From positions 1-49,861 of the forward strand of contig NZ_BJOC01000004.1 in NCBI RefSeq assembly GCF_006540005.1: a stretch of 49,861 nt of DNA, written 5' to 3'. A program made the translations under genes and the position numbers. Positions within the stretch are counted from its first letter, which is position 1; every line of letters starts with the position of its first letter. Below are positions 9,204 to 19,068 of this stretch, in pieces. The stretch is from Halomonas halmophila (GTDB lineage: Bacteria; Pseudomonadota; Gammaproteobacteria; Pseudomonadales; Halomonadaceae). Under the pieces are notes generated by a model that saw only the letters and a list, made by a program, of their open reading frames with translations, ran no database searches and was not told the DNA's origin.

Positions 9204-9761
9204 ATGCGTCATGCCGATACCGCGCCACACGCCACGCAAGCCGACCGGGAGTCAACCGGGCGGGGCCGCACGCCGCGCATTTTTTATCGCCTCGCCAGGG
9301 GAGCGGACGGGGCGGATCAGGCCGAGGTGTTTTATCACGCCGTGATGCAGGGGGCTGCCGCGCATTACGAACGTGAAGCGCGAGAAGCCTGGGCCGCTGT
9401 GCTGCCGCGCGATGCGAGTGCCTGGGTGGCGCGTCAGGCCTTGTATACCACCCTGGTAGCCTGCTGCGAGGGTCGCTGCGTGGGCTTCCTTGAGCTGGAT
9501 GTGGCGGCCGGCCGTGTCGAGTCGCTGTATGTCTGGCCGTCGTTGGCACGGCGTGGTATCGGCACCAACCTGTTGATTCATGCCGAGCGTTTGATGCTTG
9601 AGCACGGGCATGGCCGTATCGACATTGCCGCCAGCCTGGTGCTGGCCGATGGCCTGGAGCGCCGTGGCTGGCAGCGGGTACGCGAGGAATGGGCCGAACG
9701 CGGCGGCCAGCAGCTTCAGCGGAGGATTATGCAGAAGTCACTGGCCGCGGTGGAAACCTGA
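9204..9761 (+). CDS. GNAT-family N-acetyltransferase
   Basis: 185 residues from ATG 9204, chosen because AGGAAG lies just upstream; the frame is open further back but without a good ribosome site. The GNAT core is seen as FLELDVAAGRVESLYVWPSLARRGIGTNLL, where the RRGIGTNL segment is the acetyl-CoA pyrophosphate-binding loop (R/Q-x-x-G-x-G/A). Substrate unknown. Its stop is only 5 bases before a heptamer repeat array, and it converges on nadC. Confidence 0.8.
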   Translation: MRHADTAPHATQADRESTGRGRTPRIFYRLARGADGADQAEVFYHAVMQGAAAHYEREAREAWAAVLPRDASAWVARQALYTTLVACCEGRCVGFLELDVAAGRVESLYVWPSLARRGIGTNLLIHAERLMLEHGHGRIDIAASLVLADGLERRGWQRVREEWAERGGQQLQRRIMQKSLAAVET

Positions 9762-9766
9762 CCGCA

Positions 9767-9836
9767 GAGTGGCGAGAAACGAGAAACGAGAAACGAGAAA
9801 CGAGAAACGAGAAACGAGAAACGAGGGGCGAGCCAC
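9767..9836 (+). repeat. Heptamer tandem array, GAGNNNC type
   Basis: Ten units in unbroken 7-bp phase: GAGTGGC, then seven perfect GAGAAAC copies (9774-9822), then GAGGGGC and GAGCCAC. The edge units differ only in the three internal bases. It begins 5 bases after the GNAT stop. Seven is not a multiple of three, so this is not coding. A CGCTAGCG palindrome (9836-9843) joins it to the next array. Confidence 0.95.
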
Positions 9837-9843
9837 GCTAGCG

Positions 9844-10885
<1,042 letters not shown>

Positions 10886-10898
10886 TCAGGGGGAATGC

Positions 10899-11468
10899 AT
10901 GTCGATTGACCATGGATGGTGGCAACAGGCGCGGCCTGTCGTGTCGCCCAATCAGGATGCGCGTCCGCGGGATGAAGTCTCGCTGCTGGTATTGCACTCC
11001 ATCAGCTTGCCGCCGGGCGTCTTCACTGGCGATGCCGTCGAGGCGTTGTTCACCAATCGCCTGGATCCGCAGGCGCATGCGTATTTCGCCGCCATTCACC
11101 ATCTGCGTGTCTCGGCGCACTTGCTGATTCGCCGCGATGGTGAATGCGTGCAGTTCGTGCCCTTCTCGGCGCGCGCCTGGCATGCCGGACGCTCCTGCTG
11201 GCGGGATGGGCAGCGCTGGCGTCGCGCCCTGAACGACTTTTCGGTCGGCATCGAACTGGAAGGCGATGAAGTCACGCCCTATACCGCGGCCCAATACCGC
11301 TGCCTGGTGTCGGCCACCCGGGCCTTGCTGGCCGGGTATCCGCAGCTGACCCCGGCGCGTATCACCGGCCATGCCCATGTGGCGCCGTTGCGCAAGAGCG
11401 ATCCGGGGCCGGCCTTCGACTGGGCCTATTTCCGTCAGAGCCTGGCTAAGCCCCTGTCGGGCGAGTAA
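10899..11468 (+). CDS. ampD: 1,6-anhydro-N-acetylmuramyl-L-alanine amidase AmpD
   Basis: 189 residues, cytoplasmic (no signal peptide), near E. coli AmpD length. It cleaves the peptide from anhydro-muropeptides during wall recycling, and loss derepresses AmpC in species that carry it. Zinc ligands match E. coli positions: His33 (VLHSISLP), His158 and Asp168 (GHAHVAPLRKSDPGP), with Lys166 beside them. GGGGGAA precedes the ATG at 10899; an out-of-frame ATG lies at 10895. Divergent from nadC. Confidence 0.94.
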   Translation: MSIDHGWWQQARPVVSPNQDARPRDEVSLLVLHSISLPPGVFTGDAVEALFTNRLDPQAHAYFAAIHHLRVSAHLLIRRDGECVQFVPFSARAWHAGRSCWRDGQRWRRALNDFSVGIELEGDEVTPYTAAQYRCLVSATRALLAGYPQLTPARITGHAHVAPLRKSDPGPAFDWAYFRQSLAKPLSGE

Positions 11469-11802
11469 TAAAACATTTGTTTCATACGATTATTGGGACG
11501 TTCTCCCGCCTGATGCCGGGCCTGCTGGTGCTACCCGAGTGGTGGTGGTGTGCGCGAGGAAGGCCCGATGTCATGCGGCACAGGCTCTTTGTGAATTTTG
11601 AAAAAAATTTCCATATCTGTTTCAATTGGCAGCCTTGAGTCTTTACGGTATCGTCGAGCTACCCGCCAAATATGGCCGCGTTGCCTTGTAAAACGACGAC
11701 AAAACTGGCAGTAGACGTGGATCCGCTTCCACGTTCTCCCAACACAGCGCCACACGCCCCTCGCTCGGGGCTGTCGCCCCACCGTCATTCGGAGAGACGT
11801 CT
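11469..11802 (+). promoter_or_regulatory. Long non-coding leader region upstream of aceE
   Basis: 334 bases without a credible gene. An AT-rich tract (about 11590-11625) precedes a promoter candidate TTGGCA (11626-11631), 17 bases, TATCGT (11649-11654), which would give a leader of about 140 bases. I do not find a PdhR-type ATTGGTNNNACCAAT operator. GGAGAG precedes the aceE start. Confidence 0.45.
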
Positions 11803-14481
11803 ATGAGTCTTGAGACACGAGAAGATCTCGATCCGGTCGAAACCCAGGAGTGGTTGGACTCCCTGGAATCGGTTCTGGATCGCGAGGGTGAGGACCGCGC
11901 CAGGTACCTCATGACCCGGCTGGCTGATCGCTATCGCCGCGATGGCATGCAAGTGCCCTTCTCGGTGACGACCCCGCATCGCAACACCATCCCGGTGCAC
12001 CGCGAGGCGCCGATGCCGGGTGACATGTTCATGGAGCGTCGTATCCGTTCGCTGGTGCGCTGGAACATGGCCGCCATGGTCACCCGGGCCAACAAGGCCA
12101 ACAAGGGAATCGGCGGTCACCTGGCCAGCTTCATGTCGAGCGCGACGCTGTATGATGTGGGCTTCAACCACTTCTTTCGTGCCGCTCATGGCGACTTTCA
12201 GGGCGACCTGGTGTTCATCCAGGGCCACAGTTCTCCGGGCGTCTACGCACGTTCCTATCTGGAAGGGCGCCTGACCGAGGACCAGATGGACAAGTTCCGT
12301 CAGGAAGTCGATGGCGACGGCCTGTCCTCCTATCCGCACCCCTGGCTGATGCCCGACTACTGGCAGCTGCCCACGGTTTCCATGGGGCTGGGGCCGATCA
12401 TGGCCATCTACCAGGCCCACGTCATGAAGTACCTGGATCAGCGTGGTCTGCAGCCGATGCATGATCGCAAGGTCTGGGCCTTCCTGGGCGACGGCGAGTG
12501 TGACGAGCCGGAAACGCTGGGCGCGATTCACCTGGCCAGCCGCGAGAAGCTCGACAACCTCAACTTCGTCATCAACTGCAACCTGCAGCGCCTCGATGGC
12601 CCGGTGCGCGGCAACTCGCGCATCATGGACGAGCTCGAGGGCGTCTTCCGTGGTGCCGGCTGGAACGTCATCAAGGTGGTCTGGGGCCGGCTCTGGGACC
12701 CGCTCTTCGAGAAGGACAAGAAGGGCATCCTGCAGAAGCGCATGGACGAAGCGGTCGACGGCGAGTACCAGAACTACAAGGCCAACGGCGGCGCTTATAC
12801 CCGCGAGCACTTCTTCGGCAAGTATTCCGAGACCGCCGAAATGGTCCAGGACATGACCGACGAGGACATCTGGAAGCTCAACCGTGGTGGCCATGATCCG
12901 TTCAAGATCTATGCCGCTTACCATGAGGCCTTCCACAATGCCAATGGTCGTCCGACCGTCATCCTGGCGCATACCGTCAAGGGCTATGGCCTGGGGGCCG
13001 CCGGAGGCGAGGCCGACAACGAAGCGCACCAGGTCAAGTCCATCGATGACCCCGAAGTCCTCAAGGACTTCCGCGATCGCTTCGGCATTCCGGTCACCGA
13101 CGAGCAGATCGAAAGCGAGATGCCGTACTACAAGCCGGAAGACGACAGCCCGGAGATGAAGTACATGCATCTCCAGCGCGAACGTCTGGGCGGCTACCTC
13201 CCGGCACGCAATCCGGATTTTGAAGCCCTCGAGATCCCGTCGCTGGAGGACAAGACCTTTGCCTCCCAGATGAAGGGCTCCAATGGCCGTGAAGTCTCCA
13301 CGACCATGGCCTTCGTGCGGATCCTAAGTGGTCTGGTCAAGGACAAGCAGGTCGGCAAGCGCGTGGTGCCCATCGTGCCCGACGAGGCTCGGACCTTCGG
13401 CATGGAGGGCATGTTCCGTCAGCTGGGAATCTATACCTCGGAAGGCCAGAAATACGAGCCCCACGACAAGGGCCAGCTGATGTTCTACCGCGAGGACAAG
13501 GCGGGTCAGGTTCTCGAGGAAGGCATCACCGAAGCCGGCGCCATGTCCTCCTGGATCGCCGCGGCGACTTCCTACAGCAACCATGGCCTGCCGCTGCTGC
13601 CGTTCTACATCTACTACTCGATGTTCGGCTTCCAGCGCATCGGCGATCTGGCCTGGGCCGCCGGCGACATGCAGGCTCGCGGCTTCCTGATCGGGGGCAC
13701 GGCCGGGCGCACGACCCTGAATGGCGAGGGCCTGCAGCACCAGGATGGCCACAGCCACCTGCAGGCGTCGATGATCCCCAACTGCCGTAGTTATGATCCC
13801 ACCTATGCCCATGAGGTGGCGGTGATCGTGCAGGATGGTCTGAAGCGGATGTACGCCGACAAGGAAAACTGCTTCTACTATCTGACGGTGATGAACGAGA
13901 ACTACGAGCAGCCGGCGCTCGAGGAAGTCCCCACCGAGGACATCATTAAGGGCATGTACCTGCTGCGCGAGACCCAGGGCGACAAGGGGCGCGTCCAACT
14001 GATGGGCTGCGGCACCATCCTCATCGAGGTCGAGGCGGCCGCCGAGCTGCTGGCCGAGGAGTGGGGCATCGGGGCCGACATCTGGAGCGTCACCAGCTTC
14101 AATGAGCTGCGTCGCGAAGCCCTGGAAGTCGATCGTCAGGCCTTCCTCAAGCCTGCCGAAGAGCCGGGCAAGCCCCATGTGACGGCCTGCCTGGAAGGTC
14201 GCCAGGGCCCGGCAATCGCATCCACCGATTACATGAAACTCTTTGCCGATCAGGTGCGCGCCTGGGTGCCGACTGACTATCATGTATTGGGTACCGATGG
14301 TTATGGCCGTTCCGACACTCGCGAGAAGCTGCGTCACTTCTTCGAAGTCAATCGCTACTTCGTCACCGTGGCGGCGCTCAAGGCGCTGGCCGATCGTGGC
14401 GAAATCGAGCGCAAGGTCGTGGCCGAGGCTATCGAGAAGTACGGTATCGACCCCAACAAGCCGAATCCGCTTGAAGTGTGA
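11803..14481 (+). CDS. aceE: Pyruvate dehydrogenase E1 component, homodimeric
   Basis: 892 residues, near the 887 of E. coli AceE. It decarboxylates pyruvate with thiamine diphosphate and reductively acetylates the lipoyl groups of AceF. ThDP-binding motif GDGECDEPETLGAIHLA ending with NCNLQRLDGPVRGN, active-site segment GGHLASFMSSATLYDVGFNH, and C-terminal domain motifs TEAGAMSSWIAAATSYS and GRTTLNGEGLQHQDGHSH. It precedes aceF by 71 bases with no terminator, so the two form an operon. No lpd gene follows in this window. Confidence 0.98.
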   Translation: MSLETREDLDPVETQEWLDSLESVLDREGEDRARYLMTRLADRYRRDGMQVPFSVTTPHRNTIPVHREAPMPGDMFMERRIRSLVRWNMAAMVTRANKANKGIGGHLASFMSSATLYDVGFNHFFRAAHGDFQGDLVFIQGHSSPGVYARSYLEGRLTEDQMDKFRQEVDGDGLSSYPHPWLMPDYWQLPTVSMGLGPIMAIYQAHVMKYLDQRGLQPMHDRKVWAFLGDGECDEPETLGAIHLASREKLDNLNFVINCNLQRLDGPVRGNSRIMDELEGVFRGAGWNVIKVVWGRLWDPLFEKDKKGILQKRMDEAVDGEYQNYKANGGAYTREHFFGKYSETAEMVQDMTDEDIWKLNRGGHDPFKIYAAYHEAFHNANGRPTVILAHTVKGYGLGAAGGEADNEAHQVKSIDDPEVLKDFRDRFGIPVTDEQIESEMPYYKPEDDSPEMKYMHLQRERLGGYLPARNPDFEALEIPSLEDKTFASQMKGSNGREVSTTMAFVRILSGLVKDKQVGKRVVPIVPDEARTFGMEGMFRQLGIYTSEGQKYEPHDKGQLMFYREDKAGQVLEEGITEAGAMSSWIAAATSYSNHGLPLLPFYIYYSMFGFQRIGDLAWAAGDMQARGFLIGGTAGRTTLNGEGLQHQDGHSHLQASMIPNCRSYDPTYAHEVAVIVQDGLKRMYADKENCFYYLTVMNENYEQPALEEVPTEDIIKGMYLLRETQGDKGRVQLMGCGTILIEVEAAAELLAEEWGIGADIWSVTSFNELRREALEVDRQAFLKPAEEPGKPHVTACLEGRQGPAIASTDYMKLFADQVRAWVPTDYHVLGTDGYGRSDTREKLRHFFEVNRYFVTVAALKALADRGEIERKVVAEAIEKYGIDPNKPNPLEV

Positions 14482-14552
14482 ATCGTCGACCGACCCGGTG
14501 GCATGGCGGGCCTGCGGGCCCGCCCCCGTCAAGAGTTTGAAGGAGCGCGACC

Positions 14553-16595
14553 TTGAGTAGCGAAATCATCAAAGTGCCTGATATCGGTGGCGATACCGAT
14601 GTCGAAATCATCGAGATCGCGGTGTCGGAAGGTGATGTCATCGATGCCGAGGACACCCTGATCACACTGGAATCCGACAAGGCCAGCATGGACGTGCCTT
14701 CGCCCAAGGGCGGCAAGGTCGTCAAGGTGCTGGTCAAGGAAGGCGGTACCGTCTCCGAAGGGGACGATATCGTCGAGCTGGAAGTGGAAGGCGGCGGCGA
14801 TGCCGAGCCAGAACCAGCCGCGGCCGAGGCCGATGCCGATGCCGATGCCTCCGGCGCCGATGAGGATGAGGCGCCGTCCGAGGCCCCCGAGAAGCCAGCG
14901 GCCGGGTCCGGTGGCTCGCGCACGGTGGATATCACGGTGCCGGATCTGGGTGGTGCCGCCGATGTCGAGATCATCGAGGTGTCGGCCAGCGAAGGCGACA
15001 GCCTCGAGGCCGAGGACACCCTGATCACCCTGGAGTCCGACAAGGCCAGCATGGACATTCCCAGCCCGCATGCCGGCAAGCTGGTCAGTCTGACCGTCAA
15101 GGAGGGCGATACCGTCTCCGAGGGCGACGTGATCGGCCGCATGGAAGTCGCCGGTGAAGGCGGGGACGAGGCCGCGAGTGGTGATGATGCCGCCGAGGCA
15201 TCCAGTGAAGCGCCAGCCGAGGCCCCGGCGGCCGAGGAGTCCGCGGATGAAGGCGGTGCCGGCGAGCCGGAGCGCAAGGAAGTGCGCGTGCCGGATCTGG
15301 GCGGCTCCAGCGATGTGCCGATCATCGAGATGGGCGTGTCGGAAGGGGACGAAGTCAGTGAAGAAGACCCGCTGATCACCCTGGAGTCCGACAAGGCCTC
15401 CATGGATGTACCGAGCCCCTATACGGGCAAACTGGTCGAACTCAAGGTCAAGGAAGGCGACACCGTCTCCGAAGGCGATGTGATCGGCTTCATCGAGACC
15501 GCAGGCAGCAAGCCGGCGGCCGCCAAGGCCGACAAGCCGGCAGCGTCCAGCGGGTCTGCTGACAAGAGCGCCGCCAAGTCCGAGGCATCGAGCAGCCAGC
15601 AAGCTCAGCCGGCATCATCCGGCGGCCGCCCCAGCCCCGAGGCCGAAATGGCGGCTCACAAGCCGCGTGACGGCAAGCTGGTGCATGCCGGGCCGGCGGT
15701 GCGCCTGCTGGCGCGTGAGCTGGGCGTCGACCTGGGACTGGTCAAGCCGTCCGGTCCCAAGGAACGAGTGCTCAAGGAAGACGTTCAGGCCTACGTCAAG
15801 CAGGCCATCGCCAATCAGGCCAGCAAACCGGCCAGCCCGGCAGCCGCCGAGGGCGGATCGGGTATCCCGCCGGTGCCGGATGTCGACTTCAGCCAGTTCG
15901 GCGAGGTCGAAGAGAAGCCGATGGGCCGCCTGATGAAGATGGGCGCCACCAATCTGCATCGCAGCTGGGTGAACCTGCCGCATGTCACCCAGTTCGACGA
16001 AGCCGACATCACCGAGCTGGAAGACTTCCGCAAGTCCATGAAGGCGGAAGCCGAGGCCCAGGGGGCCAAGCTCACGCCGCTGCCTTTCCTGATCAAGGCC
16101 TGTGCCTTCGCGCTGCGCAAGTTCCCGCAGTTCAACGTCAGCATCAAGAGCGATGGCGAGACCGTGGTGCACAAGAAGTATGTGCACATCGGCATCGCCG
16201 TGGACACGCCGGATGGCCTGATGGTGCCGGTGATTCGTGATGCCGACCAGAAGTCGCTGATCGAGCTGGCCAAGGAATCCATCGAGCTGGCCGGCAAGGC
16301 CCAGTCCAAGAAGCTCAAGCGTGACGAGATGACCGGCGGCTGCTTCACCATCTCGAGCCTGGGCTCGATTGGTGGCACGGCCTTCACGCCGATCGTCAAC
16401 GCGCCGGAAGTGGCCATCCTCGGGGTGTCCAAGTCCCAGACCAAGCCGGTGTGGGATGGCCAGACCTTCCAGCCGCGGCTGATGATGCCGCTGTCGCTGT
16501 CCTATGACCATCGCGCGGTCAATGGCGCCGACGCGGCGCGCTTCACGGCCTTCCTCGGCCAGGCGCTGACGGATATTCGTCGCCTGCTGCTCTAG
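14553..16595 (+). CDS. aceF: Dihydrolipoamide acetyltransferase (pyruvate dehydrogenase E2)
   Basis: 680 residues from a TTG start at 14553, supported by AAGGAG 7 bases upstream and by the lipoyl domain beginning right after (SSEIIKVPDIGG). Three lipoyl domains carry lipoylation sites at Lys43, Lys164 and Lys281, each in ESDKASMD. Linkers are Ala/Glu/Asp-rich. A peripheral subunit-binding domain lies near residues 380-417 (GPAVRLLARELGVDLG). The C-terminal acetyltransferase domain has the catalytic His653 in YDHRAVNGAD, where Asn replaces the Asp of the common HRxxDG motif, as is usual in AceF. The three-lipoyl layout equals E. coli; many relatives have two. Confidence 0.97.
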   Translation: MSSEIIKVPDIGGDTDVEIIEIAVSEGDVIDAEDTLITLESDKASMDVPSPKGGKVVKVLVKEGGTVSEGDDIVELEVEGGGDAEPEPAAAEADADADASGADEDEAPSEAPEKPAAGSGGSRTVDITVPDLGGAADVEIIEVSASEGDSLEAEDTLITLESDKASMDIPSPHAGKLVSLTVKEGDTVSEGDVIGRMEVAGEGGDEAASGDDAAEASSEAPAEAPAAEESADEGGAGEPERKEVRVPDLGGSSDVPIIEMGVSEGDEVSEEDPLITLESDKASMDVPSPYTGKLVELKVKEGDTVSEGDVIGFIETAGSKPAAAKADKPAASSGSADKSAAKSEASSSQQAQPASSGGRPSPEAEMAAHKPRDGKLVHAGPAVRLLARELGVDLGLVKPSGPKERVLKEDVQAYVKQAIANQASKPASPAAAEGGSGIPPVPDVDFSQFGEVEEKPMGRLMKMGATNLHRSWVNLPHVTQFDEADITELEDFRKSMKAEAEAQGAKLTPLPFLIKACAFALRKFPQFNVSIKSDGETVVHKKYVHIGIAVDTPDGLMVPVIRDADQKSLIELAKESIELAGKAQSKKLKRDEMTGGCFTISSLGSIGGTAFTPIVNAPEVAILGVSKSQTKPVWDGQTFQPRLMMPLSLSYDHRAVNGADAARFTAFLGQALTDIRRLLL

Positions 16596-16625
16596 GGCCA
16601 GGAGCAGCAACAGGCCACGAACCGC

Positions 16626-16658
16626 ATGACGGCGCCGCAGGGCGCCGTCATCTTTTTT
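16626..16658 (+). terminator. Intrinsic terminator of the aceEF operon
   Basis: Perfect 11-bp stem (16626-16636 with 16641-16651), GCAG loop, then CTTTTTT. It is among the strongest terminators in the window. Confidence 0.92.
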
Positions 16659-16682
16659 GGGGGCGGCAGACGAAAGTGCTAG

Positions 16683-17486
<804 letters not shown>

Positions 17487-17512
17487 GCGACACCGCTGTC
17501 GCGTGTGATGCA

Positions 17513-17533
17513 GGGGCCCGCTTCGGCGGGCCT
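17513..17533 (+). terminator. UUCG-capped hairpin after adk
   Basis: Stem GGCCCGC/GCGGGCC (17515-17521, 17526-17532) closed by a C(UUCG)G tetraloop, a very stable combination. The T-tract after it is short (TTCGTT). Confidence 0.6.
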
Positions 17534-17555
17534 TCGTTATGCTGGGGGCGGTGCG

Positions 17556-17561
17556 TATAAT
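17556..17561 (+). promoter_or_regulatory. Likely -10 box for tsaB-rsmJ
   Basis: Perfect TATAAT 20 bases before the tsaB ATG, with a weak TTCGTT 17 bases upstream overlapping the adk hairpin tail. It would give a very short leader lacking an obvious Shine-Dalgarno site. Confidence 0.45.
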
Positions 17562-17581
17562 GGGCGTTCCACTCAACTGCC

Positions 17582-18298
17582 ATGACTGCTGCTATGCCGA
17601 TCCTGCTGGCCCTGGATGCCTCCTCGAGTGCCTGCTCCGCTGCCTTGCTGCGCCGTCAGGAAGGACGAACGGATGAATGGGTGACTCGCTTCGCCCTCAC
17701 GCCGCGCACCCACACCCAGCGACTCCTGCCGATGGTCGACGAGGTGCTCGGCGAGGCCGGCCTCTCGCCGTCCGACCTCGACGCCGTCGCCTATGGGCGC
17801 GGCCCCGGCTCCTTCACCGGGTTGCGCATTGCCGCGGGTGCCGCCCAGGGCCTGGCGTTCGGCCTCGAGCGCCCGCTGCTGGGCATCTCGACCCTCCAGG
17901 CGCTGGCGCTGGGGGCGCATCGTCGTCATCACTACCGCCATCTGGTCACCGCGCTGGATGCGCGCATGGGTGAGGTCTATGCCGCCTGCTGGCGCTGCTC
18001 CGGGGGGCGGGTCGAGGCCCTGAGCGACGAAGCCGTGCTGCCGCCGGTGCAGTTGTACCTGCCGCCCGGCCATGACGATCACGACTGGGTGGGCGTGGGC
18101 TCCGGCTGGACGCTGCAGGCCGACATGCCGGCCCGGACTCAGGTCGCCATGAGTCTCTCGCTGCCTGATGTCGAGGTGGCCGCCGAGGACATGGTGCTGC
18201 TCGCCGCCGATGCCTTCGCCGCCGGTGAAGGGCGCGACGCCCATGAGGTGCAACCGGTGTATCTGCGCGACCAGGTGGCCTGGCGCAAGCAGCCATGA
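17582..18298 (+). CDS. tsaB: tRNA t6A biosynthesis protein TsaB
   Basis: 238 residues. ASKHA-type fold with [15 protein letters not shown] near the N-terminus and the TsaB signature [12 protein letters not shown]. TsaB scaffolds TsaD and TsaE, which place threonylcarbamoyl on A37 of ANN-decoding tRNAs. TrmO, which methylates this same modification, is also encoded in this window (8383-9111). ATG 17582 is used here; a second Met (17594) is possible. Its stop overlaps the rsmJ start (ATGA). Confidence 0.93.
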   Translation: MTAAMPILLALDASSSACSAALLRRQEGRTDEWVTRFALTPRTHTQRLLPMVDEVLGEAGLSPSDLDAVAYGRGPGSFTGLRIAAGAAQGLAFGLERPLLGISTLQALALGAHRRHHYRHLVTALDARMGEVYAACWRCSGGRVEALSDEAVLPPVQLYLPPGHDDHDWVGVGSGWTLQADMPARTQVAMSLSLPDVEVAAEDMVLLAADAFAAGEGRDAHEVQPVYLRDQVAWRKQP

Positions 18299-19062
18299 GC
18301 GACAGGGGAGGCGTGGCAGTCGAGTCGTCGCAGTACCTGGCCGAGCGCTGGGGGCTGCCCCTGCAGGCCGATGCCGTGGGGGCTCCCCTGGTCCTGCGCC
18401 ATCAGGACGGTCGCCTGGTACTGGCGGGGGAACCGGGGACGTTCGGCAACCCGCTGGCGGTGGATTTCGTGACGGGCCGGGCGGCCCATCGACGCCGCTT
18501 CGGTGGCGGTCGTGGCCAGTTGATCGCCCGGGCCTGTGGTCTCGGCAAGGGCATCACGCCCTCGGTGGTGGATGCCACCGCCGGCCTGGGGCGCGATGCC
18601 TTCGTGCTGGCGTCACTGGGGGCCGAGGTGCTGCTCGTCGAACGCGTGGCGGCGATTGCCGCCCTGCTCGATGATGGCCTCCAGCGAGCCGCCGCGGACC
18701 CTGATGCCGCCGGTATCGCCGCTCGCATGCAGCTGGTGCACGGCGATTCCGGTCGCGACCTGGCCGCGCTGGTACAGCAGGGTGGGGTGTCACCGCAGGT
18801 CATTCATCTCGATCCGATGTTCCCCCATCGCGCCAAGTCGGCCCTGGTCAAGAAGGAGATGCGGCTGTTTCGCGAACTCGCCGGTGACGATGCCGATGCC
18901 CCGCGTTTGCTGGAAGCGGCCCTGGAGGTGGCGACTCACCGGGTGGTGGTCAAGCGGCCGCGCAAGGCGCCGCCCATCGAGGGCCCGGCGCCGCGTCATG
19001 TGCTGGAAGGCAAGACCAGCCGTTATGACCTCTATGTGCATCGTTCGCTGACGGCGCCCTGA
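18295..19062 (+). CDS. rsmJ: 16S rRNA (guanine1516-N2)-methyltransferase RsmJ
   Basis: 255 residues, like E. coli RsmJ. It methylates G1516 of 16S rRNA with S-adenosylmethionine. SAM-binding motif [13 protein letters not shown], motif IV-like [10 protein letters not shown], and the family's [10 protein letters not shown] and [19 protein letters not shown] segments. Translationally coupled to tsaB. It ends 6 bases from the stop of convergent plsB. Confidence 0.93.
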   Translation: MSDRGGVAVESSQYLAERWGLPLQADAVGAPLVLRHQDGRLVLAGEPGTFGNPLAVDFVTGRAAHRRRFGGGRGQLIARACGLGKGITPSVVDATAGLGRDAFVLASLGAEVLLVERVAAIAALLDDGLQRAAADPDAAGIAARMQLVHGDSGRDLAALVQQGGVSPQVIHLDPMFPHRAKSALVKKEMRLFRELAGDDADAPRLLEAALEVATHRVVVKRPRKAPPIEGPAPRHVLEGKTSRYDLYVHRSLTAP

Positions 19063-19068
19063 GCGCGG

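Noticed and set aside
11685..11715. Match to the M13 forward primer region (TTGTAAAACGACG)
   Set aside because: Only 13 bases match, with no vector sequence on either side; taken as chance.
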